A stretch of DNA of 64,000 nucleotides, from positions 21,359,853 through 21,423,852 of the forward strand of contig JAMXIF010000086.1 in the NCBI GenBank assembly GCA_028583685.1. The letters run 5' to 3'. The DNA comes from Petaurus breviceps papuanus. Lineage: Eukaryota > Chordata > Mammalia > Diprotodontia > Petauridae. Shown one piece after another: positions 55,367 to 64,000 of the stretch. Position numbers and translations under genes: made by a program. Numbering within the stretch: the first letter of the stretch is position 1; each line of letters starts with the position of its first letter. A model generated the notes under the pieces. That model was not told the origin of the DNA. It worked only from the letters and a program-made list of their open reading frames with translations, and ran no database searches.

Positions 55367-55589
55367 TGAGTTTCAAATTCTCTCCCTCCCTCCCCCATCC
55401 CACAATACTGAGGAGAGTAATTTGATATAGGTTATACATGTGCAGTTATGTGAAACCTAGTTGACATGGACTTATTTTGTTTATAACTGTATTTTACTAT
55501 AATTGGTTTCCTTTGGAATCTGGTACATTTTATTTTATGTAGTTGAAAATGGGATCATGAAAAAAAATAAAGATAAAAAAAAATTTTAG

Positions 55590-55755
55590 GGTGGCTAGGT
55601 GGCACAGTGAATAGAGCAATGGTCCTGAAATCAGGAGGACCTGAATTCAAATCCGGCCTCAGACACTTAAAACAAAAACTAGCCATGTGACCTTGGGCAA
55701 GTCACTTAACCCCAATTGCCCTCCAAAAAGCAAAAAATAATAATAATAATTTTTA
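55590..55755 (+). mobile_element. WSINE1-like SINE
   Basis: GGGTGGCTAGGTGGCACAGT head, GGACCTGAATTCAAATCCGG B box, core CTTGGGCAAGTCACTTAACC, tail with AATAATAATAAT. AAATGGGAT(C/T)ATGA occurs on both sides (about 55,547 and 55,758). Confidence 0.9.
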
Positions 55756-55854
55756 AAAATGGGATTATGAGGAAGGCCAAAGGAGTTCCTGACACAAAAA
55801 AGCTGGTTAGAGCTTTTGACCCTCCAGATCTGATACCAAAGCAATAAGAGTTCC

Positions 55855-55992
55855 AGTTCTAGGAACATCTAGGTCATGAAGTAATAGAGCACCAGCCCTG
55901 AAGTCAAAAGGATGTGAATTCAAATTTGGCCTCAGACTGGTATTACCAGCTTTATGACCCTTTATAACCCCAATTACCTTAAAAAAAAAAAA
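55855..55992 (+). mobile_element. Diverged CORE-SINE
   Basis: AGAGCACCAGCCCTGAAGTC, GATGTGAATTCAAATTTGGC, CCCCAATTACC and an A13 tail. Older than its neighbours. Confidence 0.75.
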
Positions 55993-56009
55993 AGAATCCC
56001 TCATTACTT

Positions 56010-56115
56010 CTAAGTAACCTTCGGCAAGCAGCTAAATTTCTCTAGACTTCTGTTTCCTCAACTGCAAGATAAGAGGATTAAATCAGCTGATGTCTAAAGT
56101 CCATATCTAATCCCT
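56010..56115 (+). mobile_element. MIR-family SINE fragment
   Basis: AGACTTCTGTTTCCTCAACT and TGATGTCTAAAGTCCATATC match the MIR 3' half. Confidence 0.6.
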
Positions 56116-56785
56116 GTCCATACTGTTCTGGGCACAAGCAGTTTAGTGACTCAAAAGAAGAAGACGCATGACCTTTAAAACTTAGCAGAATAAAAAAACT
56201 ATAAAGGACATAATTTCTTAGATCTGAAAGATACCATGGCAATGATCTAGCCCAGCACCATGATGAGAGAGCCTCATCAACAGAGTTTATATATAGAATA
56301 CCATAAAATGTCACATTGACAAAGAATATACTGAGGAAATGAAGAAGAGGAAGAAAATCACTACCTTAATCTAGGAAACCAGACAGTTTTAGGAACCTGG
56401 TGAATAATAGAAAATAGCAAGAAAATGTTCTTAAAAGAGTCCCATTCATTTTCAAGAAATAAGCTCTGTCGTTTGGGGAAAGCCATGAAAACTCTTTATG
56501 GGAGCCTGTAAATACGACAGCGATCAATTATCCAATGTCCTGAACAGAGTTTTGTGGAGAACGCATTTATAGTCTTTGTTAATTATTTAATATTATATGC
56601 AAGTTCTAATTTAAATATAGCTGAGAAAGGAACAGCTAACTTGATGGTCAAAACTGTCAACATTCAAAGAAGCTACCAAAGAACAGCTGTCCATGCCCCA
56701 GAGCAGTCGTATAATTCTGTAAAGGTCATGCCCTACATGTGCAGCTATACCATGAGGTAGCTGCCCCTACCATTGTACCAACCTA
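56116..56785. other. Stretch without recognised features
   Basis: Single-copy-looking. The 68-codon plus ORF at 56,554-56,760 shows no domain. Confidence 0.35.
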
Positions 56786-56925
56786 TGTATTTATGAGTGT
56801 CTTCCTCCCAGGAAAAGAAAATTCTTAAAAACAGAGACCATTTCATGACTGTCTTTGAAGCCTCAGTACCTAGCCCAGTGTACTACCCGTGGTCAGTGCT
56901 AATAAATTTCAGCTGAACCGTGCAT
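56786..56925 (+). mobile_element. L2 LINE 3' end
   Basis: GAAGCCTCAGTACCTAGCCC, then GGTCAGTGCTAATAAATTTC. Confidence 0.65.
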
Positions 56926-57033
56926 TGTGAGAGCACAGATATCAGAAACTAAAATCAGATTTGGATCTTCTTCATATAGAATGATGTCATGCCCTTTTGT
57001 AGCTAGGCCAGCTTTTCCTCAGTTTTGTAAATA

Positions 57034-57090
57034 AGTCAATCAACAAGCATTTATTAAGCACCTAATATATTAAGTATGATCATTAGTTTC
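57034..57090 (-). mobile_element. L2 LINE 3' terminus
   Basis: AGTCAATCAACAAGCATTTA then TTAAGCACCTAATATATTAA. Confidence 0.65.
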
Positions 57091-57194
57091 ATCAAGGCCC
57101 TATGTTTACAATGACATTGGATTTCCTTTCAGGGACACTGCCCAGCTCTGTATATCTGTATAGGGATACTGGGCTCTGGAGGCAGGCACTAATC

Positions 57195-57421
57195 CAGGAG
57201 TGGGGAACCTGTGGCCTCAAGGCCACATGTGGTTCTCCAGGTGCTCCAATGCAGCCTTCCCCTGAATCCAAACTTCACAGTGACATTTGGATTCAGTCAA
57301 AAAGCTACACTTGAGGACTTGTTTTGTGAAGTTTGTTTCAAGTTTAGATTCAGTCAAAGGGCCACACTTGAGAACCTAGAGGACCATATGTGTCCTCTAT
57401 GCTGCAGGTTGCCCATTCCTG
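57195..57421. mobile_element. Non-autonomous hAT-like element, family 2
   Basis: The ends CAGGAGTGGGGAACCTGTGG and CTGCAGGTTGCCCATTCCTG are inverted. Internal AACTTCACAGTG and GGATTCAGTCAAAAAGC match the element at 33,272. 227 bp, non-coding. Confidence 0.75.
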
Positions 57422-57664
57422 CCTAAAACTTTCCATTTTACTAGTAGTTGACAGCAGCTGATGAAAATTTATCTCAACTTAATCTGTCTATTAATATTTG
57501 AGCCTACCTTCCCAATCACTATTTCTAAAATCAGAAAGCATACCCTTATATGAACCCATGAATCCAAATCATAAGAAATTGTGGTCAAACAAGTAAGAAT
57601 GACAAGATAATGTTAAAAAATGAGACAAGTGAGCTTTTCAGCACTGAATCCTTGAACTGGATGG

Positions 57665-57832
57665 AACATTAAGATCAAAGATCAGGGAATTTAGTGTGGG
57701 AAGGTATCTAAGATGTCATCTGATTCAATCCCATCATTTTCAGATAGGAAATCAAGACTCAAAGTCACACAGACAATAGCTAGGATTTTTAACCCAGGTT
57801 TTTAGACTCCAAATCCTGAGGAACCTGTTTAG
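57665..57832 (-). mobile_element. MIR-family SINE
   Basis: CATCATTTTCAGATAGGAAA, AAAGTCACACAGACAATAGC and CAGGTTTTTAGACTCCAAAT match the reverse-strand MIR. Confidence 0.7.
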
Positions 57833-58235
57833 GCATTTTGAGTTCCATTACCATCAGCAATTAAGATGAACTGTTTATACAGAGAAACAGATTAGACTTC
57901 TTTCTTCCTGTAAAATTAGCATATCTTAGACATTTTAATTGAAATTTGAATTTTATTAAAGACAAAATACTTGCTATAACTAGTCATTTTTAAACTTGAG
58001 AAAAACATTTTGGTCGTTAGATCATGTCACAGCACAATGACTATGTAAAATATTTTCTCCTAACCTCTGAATGAATCATAACATTGTCATGATCTCATTA
58101 GAATCCACACACTAAAATGCCATCTTTTAATTATAAAATGTAATGTCAGTGCAGAGCTTAAAAAGAAATGAATCTAGAAGCAAAATTATATAACTTCTCA
58201 ATCACAAGTTAAAATCTTTCTTATACTGTATGAAA
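57833..58235. other. Repeat-poor AT-rich stretch
   Basis: No repeat, ORF or RNA recognised. A candidate for conserved non-coding DNA by default only. Confidence 0.35.
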
Positions 58236-58362
58236 ACATGTGTGCATGTATATTTGTATGTGTGTATGTATGTACACATACTCTCAAACACATGGATATA
58301 CATATACACAAAGATATGCCTGTATGTATGTGTGTATAGATGTGTGTGTGTGCATGTGCATA
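58236..58362. repeat. TG/CA and TATG microsatellite region
   Basis: Interrupted GTATGTGTGT, ACATATACACA and TGTGTGTGTGCATG units. Confidence 0.75.
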
Positions 58363-59189
58363 CATGTTTTACTGAGTTGTTGAGAATTTAAGACTGACAC
58401 TAACTAGCTTAAGGTCAAACATTTTTAAAAGGGTATAGTCTGTAACACACACAACAACAAACAACAAAAACCCAACTCAACCTACATCTATTTAAGAGCA
58501 GCCACACAAGTGCTCACTCCAACAAGAAATTCATTTATTCAGTCATATAAGACCAGGTCTATTGACCTCTGACACTGACATCCCTAGGAAAAAGGGCCAT
58601 GTTCAGAAGGAGCTATTAAGTGTCCAGATGTCACCGACTTAATAGCACAGATGAAATACCACTAATTGTTTCAGTGTCTTTATGTCTCAGATTTCAGTTA
58701 GCTAGGCACCAGAGACCAACATACATGGGCCCCTTGGGCAAAACAAAACCAAATTTCTACTATACAACGTAGTAGAAATTCACTTATATATTTGTAGTAA
58801 AATATTCCTAGGAATATCTATACTCTACAGCTCTACTTGCTGCAAGTCCAGTATGACAAGCCTAATCTCAAACACCAGAAGTGTAAGTTTTATTTCTCCC
58901 TGCTTTCATGTATAGACTAGAGGGATATCTGGCTCATGAGAAAGGTGCTGGTGAACTCTTCTGGACCTATAGCTGCTGTCTTGATACTTCTCCAGCTCAG
59001 TTGTCCTGCCTTTCTTACAATGATAACAATCATGCTGATTTCTTAACAGCAGAAGTATACAGTACTGGCAATATGTTAGGGTAATTAAATGTTTTATCTT
59101 GTCTACTCACTCAATTAAGTGGTAAATGCCAAGATGATGAATTGAATTGTTTTTATGGAGAAAATGATGGCTACAAAATGGTAATTATG
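58363..59189. other. Stretch without recognised features
   Basis: Single-copy-looking; a CAACAACAAACAAC run lies near 58,450. Confidence 0.35.
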
Positions 59190-59432
59190 AAGCAGTAAGG
59201 GGGATATAATGGTTACTACATGGTACCTGGAGTGAGGAAGACCTGAGTTCAAATCCTGCTTTTGATGTTTACTAGCTTTGTAACCCTGAGCAAATCACAT
59301 GATCCCTCTCAGTCTCAATTTCCTTATCTGTAAGATGGGGAAAATAAGAGCACTTACCCCCATATAGTGTTGTTGCAAAGATCAAATGAGATCATATATG
59401 TGAATGCTTTGCAAACCTTCAAGTACCATGTA
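59190..59432 (+). mobile_element. MIR/THER1-like SINE
   Basis: GAAGACCTGAGTTCAAATCC, TTTGTAACCCTGAGCAAATC, CAATTTCCTTATCTGTAAGA and TTGTTGCAAAGATCAAATGA give a nearly complete copy. Confidence 0.85.
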
Positions 59433-59800
59433 AACATGAACTATATAGGTTCTTAGGACCAAAGAATGTCTGAAATAACCTAGGGAAACCTGGGCATGCC
59501 AGTTATGACATGAAAGGAAAAGGCAAAATAGGAAATCATAGTTGACAGATAGTGATGCTGAGCACAAAATCAGACATAGGGGTAAGACAGAGTAGGGACC
59601 AAAATGAAGGAGATTCCTTCAGGTTTTACTCAAATTAAATTCCTGCATATATAAATTCCTGCTCATTATACCCACTTCCTCCTATAAGTATATTTGGTTT
59701 GACTGAAAAGTTCCTGACCTACCATTTACAAGGGTATTCTACCTAGAAGACTTCATCTAGACTATCAAGACATTAAAAAAGTACAGCATATTGAGAGTTT
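59433..59800. other. Stretch without recognised features
   Basis: Nothing recognised. Confidence 0.35.
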
Positions 59801-59955
59801 TCCCTTCCTTACCTCTTTCCTTCCTTCTTCCTTCCTACCCTGTTTCCTTTCTTCTTTCTTCCTACCCTCCTTCTTTCCCTCCCTCCCTTTCTTCCCTCTT
59901 TACTTTCTTCCTTTCTTCCTTCCTTCCCTCTCCCTCTCTCCTTTCTTTCTATTAT
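59801..59955. repeat. Pyrimidine-rich (TTCC/CTTT)n tract
   Basis: CTTCC, CTTTC and CCCTCC units with few purines. The phenylalanine/leucine/serine-rich ORF here is a translation of it. Confidence 0.85.
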
Positions 59956-60214
59956 AGGTTACAACAACATGCACAATATTGGAAAAGAGTAACCTTCCCA
60001 ATCATAATTAGAAGGATAAATATTTCATTGTTACTGCTATTGGTAATACATGGACTTAACTTCACATTATAGTTAAAAGGTTCAGTAATGGTTCTGCAAC
60101 TAAGCACACAGACGTAGTTTCATTCCTAGTTGGTACTTAATGACAATATTTCATCAAAATTCAGTGGGAAAAGATATTTTAGGTCAAATAATAAATATAT
60201 GCAGCATACTCACA

Positions 60215-60278
60215 CAGTGTCCCAAAAATCTTAGTGCAGTTTTAAGTTCTGTACTAAGACTTTTGGGGTCAAGTTTTG
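60215..60278. mobile_element. Miniature mariner-like element (second copy)
   Basis: CAGTGTCCCAAAAATCTTAG and CTAAGACTTTTGGGGTCA form an inverted pair matching the element at 26,296. The right flank is TA; the left flank has decayed to CA. Confidence 0.75.
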
Positions 60279-62095
60279 TAATTACAAATATTATATAATA
60301 CTCCCATTTATGAACATACATATATATGCATATTCATTTGAATGTTTTCTCATCTTCTATTTCCTTTTAATGTGGTAAAAAACTAATTCATAAAATGACT
60401 TGTATTTTTTATTTTCCCACCAAGAAGGAAGTCTTTATTTTTACAAAGAAAACTCAGTTTGAAAAGTATTTAGGCCATTTTAATGGTCAAACTCAATATT
60501 ATACAGTTATTAATGGACACATTTTGATGGAGGAAAAATAAAACAATTCTCTAATTCCCACAGACACCATGGACAACTCTTACTAAAATAACAGCTATCC
60601 AGAAAATGTCCTTCCAGAAGTTTAGTTATTTCTGTCTTTTCTCACATCAGATTGTGGTCATTTTTAAAATAATATTAATTATAGTTATGAGAATGCCATA
60701 TTTACAGAGGGAAAATTGGAAACCCTGTTATTTAAAATCAAATTGCATTCAAGTCATATAATCTCTGCGTGCATGGGAAATAGTTTCTGGTATCATCTAA
60801 TTAAACCTCTACCTAAAATGTAGATGTCCTATTCACCATCTCCAACAACCATGTTTCCTTTTTTTTTTTTTTTTGTAGGGTTTTTCCTTGCTTTTTTAAG
60901 CTAGCCAAATAAAGTGGAAAGAATTTTCTGTAAGACAATTCAGAAGTGATTTAGTTCATTATTACTTCTGAGCTAATTTGTCTTACCAATGATTTCATGA
61001 GATTTTTCTATCACAATCTCTGGGGTTTATTTTCCAGGATATTTCTTTTCCAAAAATGAAAATATATTATAATATCATCTCCTAAACACATAGTCTGTAC
61101 TCTGTAAGAGTTCATTAGAAAGGAAAACAGTAATTTCTTAATGAACCTGGGGTCTATGGAAGATTTTTGACTCTTTCACTTAATAGAAAATGTAGCCCTG
61201 ATTAAGTTATTTATCATTCAGAGCCTGAAATTCCTCAATGGTAAAAAGAAAACAATTTTTCCCATCTTACATAAGATACAGGGTTGTAGAGATGAAAGAA
61301 CTTTTGTATCTTCTAATGTGTTGCATAAATGGAGCAATTATTTCATATTCCTTGATTCTATTTAGATAGTAAAAGAAAAGGAAATCAGAATTTACGATTT
61401 CATAGACTTAGCCACACTGCATGACTGTATATTTTATAAAATAACAACAAAATTATTCTACTCTTAAGTTCAGGATGAAAGAATCTAGGATCAATGCGAT
61501 AGCACTTTACAAAGGCCATGGGAAAGGAATGAACTAAAAACAAAGAACAATAATAAAAGACATGGAGAAGAAGAAATTATAACCAATTGCATTTTTTCTG
61601 CATTTCTAGATGCATGGATAAAATCATTTCCTATGATCTAGTCTCTTTCGAAAAGAAGGGAAAGCAGGAAAACATGCCAGACCATTTGGTGGACTAATGC
61701 AAGTGGATAAACGAAATTGCACTAATTAATTAATTTTTGTTACAAATCTGTTGCATCAAATATGCACATGTGCTGAGCACTACAAAAGTGACAAAACATA
61801 TAATATTCATTCACTAGTTGTAGTTATCACTTCCTTCTGAGAAATATCTCTTTGTATCAGGTGGGAGATTGTCACTTAGATATTTTAGTCCTAAAGAACA
61901 ACAGAGGAACATTTTGATTTAAATTCTAGGAATAGTTTGCTTTTTTGAGCTAAAAATGACTATAAATGTCTAATCAGTCTGTGTTCAGTTTCTCCACTCC
62001 CCCCCATATATTATAATTGTAACAATGGGCTACCTCTTCCCCTTCTAATTCTGGGAGTAAAATGCTAATGATTAATATCCCATTACCTTTGAAGA
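60279..62095. other. Longest repeat-poor stretch
   Basis: About 1.8 kb of AT-rich DNA with only a weak MIR trace at 61,170-61,290 and a T16 run at 60,861. No ORF of note. It is the largest interval here free of recognisable mobile DNA. Confidence 0.4.
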
Positions 62096-62099
62096 CAAC

Positions 62100-62512
62100 A
62101 ATACCAGAATAAGATGAAAAATAACATCTGATCATTCAAACACCAGGCATCTATACCCAAACAGTGCCAAGAAGAACCAGGAGAGTGATTTATACAATAA
62201 CAACATTGTAAAAAACAAATAACTTCAAAAGACTTAAGATCTCTATCTGATCAACACAATGCCCAACCATGACTATAGGATATAGATAAGGAAGAATTTC
62301 CTGACTGAGAGATGATGGATTCAACAGGTAAAATGAGATATATATTTTTGTACATATACAGTCTGGGAATTTGTTTTGTTTGATTATGCATATTTGTCAT
62401 AAGTGTATTTTTGTTGTTGCTGTTATTTTGGGAGGAAGGAGAGATGGGAAGAAGAAAAAAAATTAACAACATTTAAAATTAATTAAAATTTAATTTAAAA
62501 AAATCAGCTGCC
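62100..62512 (+). mobile_element. L1/HAL1 LINE 3' UTR and tail
   Basis: GAACCAGGAGAGTGATTTAT, ACAATAACAACATTGTAAAA, CAATGCCCAACCATGACTAT, GAGAGATGATGGATTCAACA and GGGAATTTGTTTTGTTTGAT follow the marsupial L1/HAL1 3' UTR to an A-rich tail. Confidence 0.85.
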
Positions 62513-63178
62513 ATCAATTTTTTTTGAAAAGAGAAACAAAAAAGTAAAATACTATTTTCCACAGAGACCCAATTTATTGAAATGGGTCTGGAGGGTGGAG
62601 GAACAAAACTCATCATTCATGATCATATGACATTTATGCATTTATTCATTATGTCTAATGAAAATATCACAAGTTAGCCACACAGTACTATCCATAAAAA
62701 TCAGACCACTAAAAATTCTCACGGCTTCTGTAGGTGGAACAATGTTTCCCAGCATTTGTGTAGCTAACACTGTTTTCCATGGTATTACAAAAAGGTCATG
62801 TACACATGTCAAAAAGCAAAACAACAAATTAGCTTGAAATTTCAGATTTCTGTACACATCTGTAAGAAAGTACAGATGTTTGATGGAAACTGGGAATCAT
62901 GACAAGACTAAGATCTAGCCCAATAAATTCCCATTTGAATGACTGATTTAAATTCCTTATTGTTCTAAAAAAAGGGGGGGAGGAGGGACTCTGGAAATCA
63001 CCGAACCATAGCTTAATTTATTTCCCTGGGAAAATCCAGGAACAAATGACACACAAAAATTAATTTATAAACAGCTGGAGAAGAATGGGGGTCACTACTA
63101 CCTCTCTTGGCTCTGAAAGAATAGGCTAGAAGAAGACATAGCACATGTTGAAATTAAGCAATTTAGCATCAACATAGT
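62513..63178. other. Repeat-poor stretch
   Basis: No repeat or coding signal; a G7 run lies at about 62,976. Confidence 0.4.
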
Positions 63179-63179
63179 C

Positions 63180-63232
63180 AATCAACAATCATTTGTTAAG
63201 TGCCAGGTGTTATATGCCAGGTGTTACATGAA
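63180..63232 (-). mobile_element. L2 LINE 3' terminus
   Basis: AATCAACAATCATTTGTTAA then GTGCCAGGTGTTATATG; the GCCAGGTGTTA unit is repeated once. Confidence 0.65.
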
Positions 63233-64000
63233 ACATATTTTTCATCCCAGATTCATTTGGAATGAAATACTCCCAAGTTGGCAGTAATCTGGTTAAAGAC
63301 ATAAAGTATCATTGTGTTAGTATATCTTCTCCCTAGAGTTGATGATAAATAATTAAATTGACCCACATAACTAAGAGTGTGCTGAAATCGGCTCAAACCA
63401 GCTGGTAAGATCTTACTGTCCTATTTTCAATGTGAGCATTTATATCTCAAAGTCAGCAAATGCTACAAGTCAGGGCCTGGCTATTCTATTAAATGTCTGG
63501 AATTAAGAAAGTGACGGAAAATGTTAATGTAGATTAAACGGAAGTGTGCATTTTTGGAGATCTGGTTTTTAAACATTTATTAGCACACCAATGAATATAA
63601 ATATGATGACTTCACCATGCGAAAACAGGCAAGGGTTTGAACAATGGCACCCAATGAAACTGCTTTATTTGACAGGAAGTTCTTGTATGCCATAGAATCG
63701 TCCCTGTTCTTACTGCCTGCTTCTTCTAGGCAGTAGTAGTGTGTGGTGGGAGTACCAAAGGGTAGATGTTTTGGGCTGTTTTCAGAAATTGGAGGGTGCA
63801 GGCAGAAGAACAGTATGCCTCACCAAATGGCCAAATACTCTGACAGATGGATGAATTACCTGAACTGAACAAGGATAATTAGTCAGTTATATTAGGACTT
63901 CTATAATCGTACTGTTGGTAGACAAGCCTAACCACTCCATCAAGGGTTTAATATTACTATATTGGGTTTTTACATACTCCTAAATCTAGACAATTAGAAT
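63233..64000. other. Repeat-poor stretch to the window end
   Basis: No recognised repeat, RNA or coding signal. It may be part of a conserved non-coding region, by inference only. Confidence 0.4.

Larger units (their letters stand above)
54946..55460 (-). mobile_element. L1/HAL1 LINE 3' UTR, interrupted by two SINEs
   Basis: The parts are 54,946-54,992 (TTTATTTTTCTCCAATTATA), 55,122-55,164 and 55,370-55,460 (TTCAAATTCTCTCCCTCCCT, AGGTTATACATGTGCAGTTA). They form one reverse-strand L1/HAL1 3' end. Confidence 0.7.
54912..55815. mobile_element. Non-autonomous hAT-like element, family 1 (copy e), host of nested insertions
   Basis: The left part is 54,912-54,945 (CTAGACTTTGGGTCCATGAA). The middle resumes at about 55,465 (TATTTTGTTTATAACTGTAT, AATTGGTTTCCTTTGGAATC). 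The right end is about 55,765-55,815 (CAAAGGAGTTCCTGACACAA). The pieces follow the same order as copies a-d once an L1/HAL1 tail and SINEs are set aside. Confidence 0.5.

Noticed and set aside
1-64000. Endogenous retrovirus or LTR element
   Set aside because: No paired long terminal repeats, primer-binding site or retroviral protein motif was recognised; all reverse-transcriptase traces are of LINE type.
1-64000. CRISPR array, operon or bacterial contamination
   Set aside because: No regularly spaced repeats with unique spacers and no dense coding; the repeat content is vertebrate throughout.

Overview
The window reads as non-coding chromosomal DNA from a marsupial, most likely an Australian one. 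The evidence is the dense population of metatherian repeats: tRNA-headed CORE-SINEs of the Mar1/MON1 and WSINE1 type (heads near 5,088, 17,732, 19,066, 35,655), a distinct SINE subfamily with a GGCCAGGTGGCTCAG head (11,836, 18,320, 24,050, 42,714, 42,874), HAL1/L1 elements with marsupial-type ORF1 and 3' ends, many old L2, MIR and CR1/L3 fragments, and small hAT and mariner elements. Family names come from memory of consensus sequences, not from a search. The base composition is AT-rich. No open reading frame resembles a host protein; all recognisable coding matter belongs to LINEs. The piece is probably intergenic or inside a very large intron.

Layout. 0-1.5 kb: decayed HAL1/L1 5' half, then a small hAT element. 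1.7-9.4 kb: mostly single-copy-looking DNA with MIR and L2 fragments and two long CORE-SINEs, one inside an L2 and one inside a MIR. 9.6-17.3 kb: repeat-rich, with an L1 3' end, L2, a retrocopy-like segment with polyA signal, a CR1/L3 piece crossing a 10-N assembly gap, a near-complete HAL1 (14.1-15.7 kb), L2 and an L1 fragment. 17.3-24.3 kb: several SINEs with clean target-site duplications, an SRP (7SL) RNA pseudogene at 21.14-21.41 kb, and a CR1 piece split by other insertions. 24-41 kb: long unremarkable stretches, microsatellites, L1 3' ends, L2, hAT and mariner miniatures. 41.2-43.0 kb: a 664-bp hAT-like element and a head-to-tail SINE dimer. 43-50.9 kb: L2, MIR, AT-rich and TTCC tracts. 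50.92-53.76 kb: a HAL1 with both ends and an 11-bp target-site duplication. 54.9-55.8 kb: a nested pile-up of SINEs in an L1/HAL1 tail in a hAT-like element. 56-64 kb: mostly repeat-poor, with long stretches that could hold conserved regulatory DNA.

There is no operon, no CRISPR array, no intact host gene and no recognised endogenous retrovirus. I did not find a new biological system. The most informative items are the 7SL pseudogene, the complete HAL1, the assembly gap with a duplicated 47-bp flank, the SINE subfamily and its dimer, the hAT-like families with terminal inverted repeats, and a homologous inverted pair of an unassigned sequence at 12.2 and 14.0 kb.
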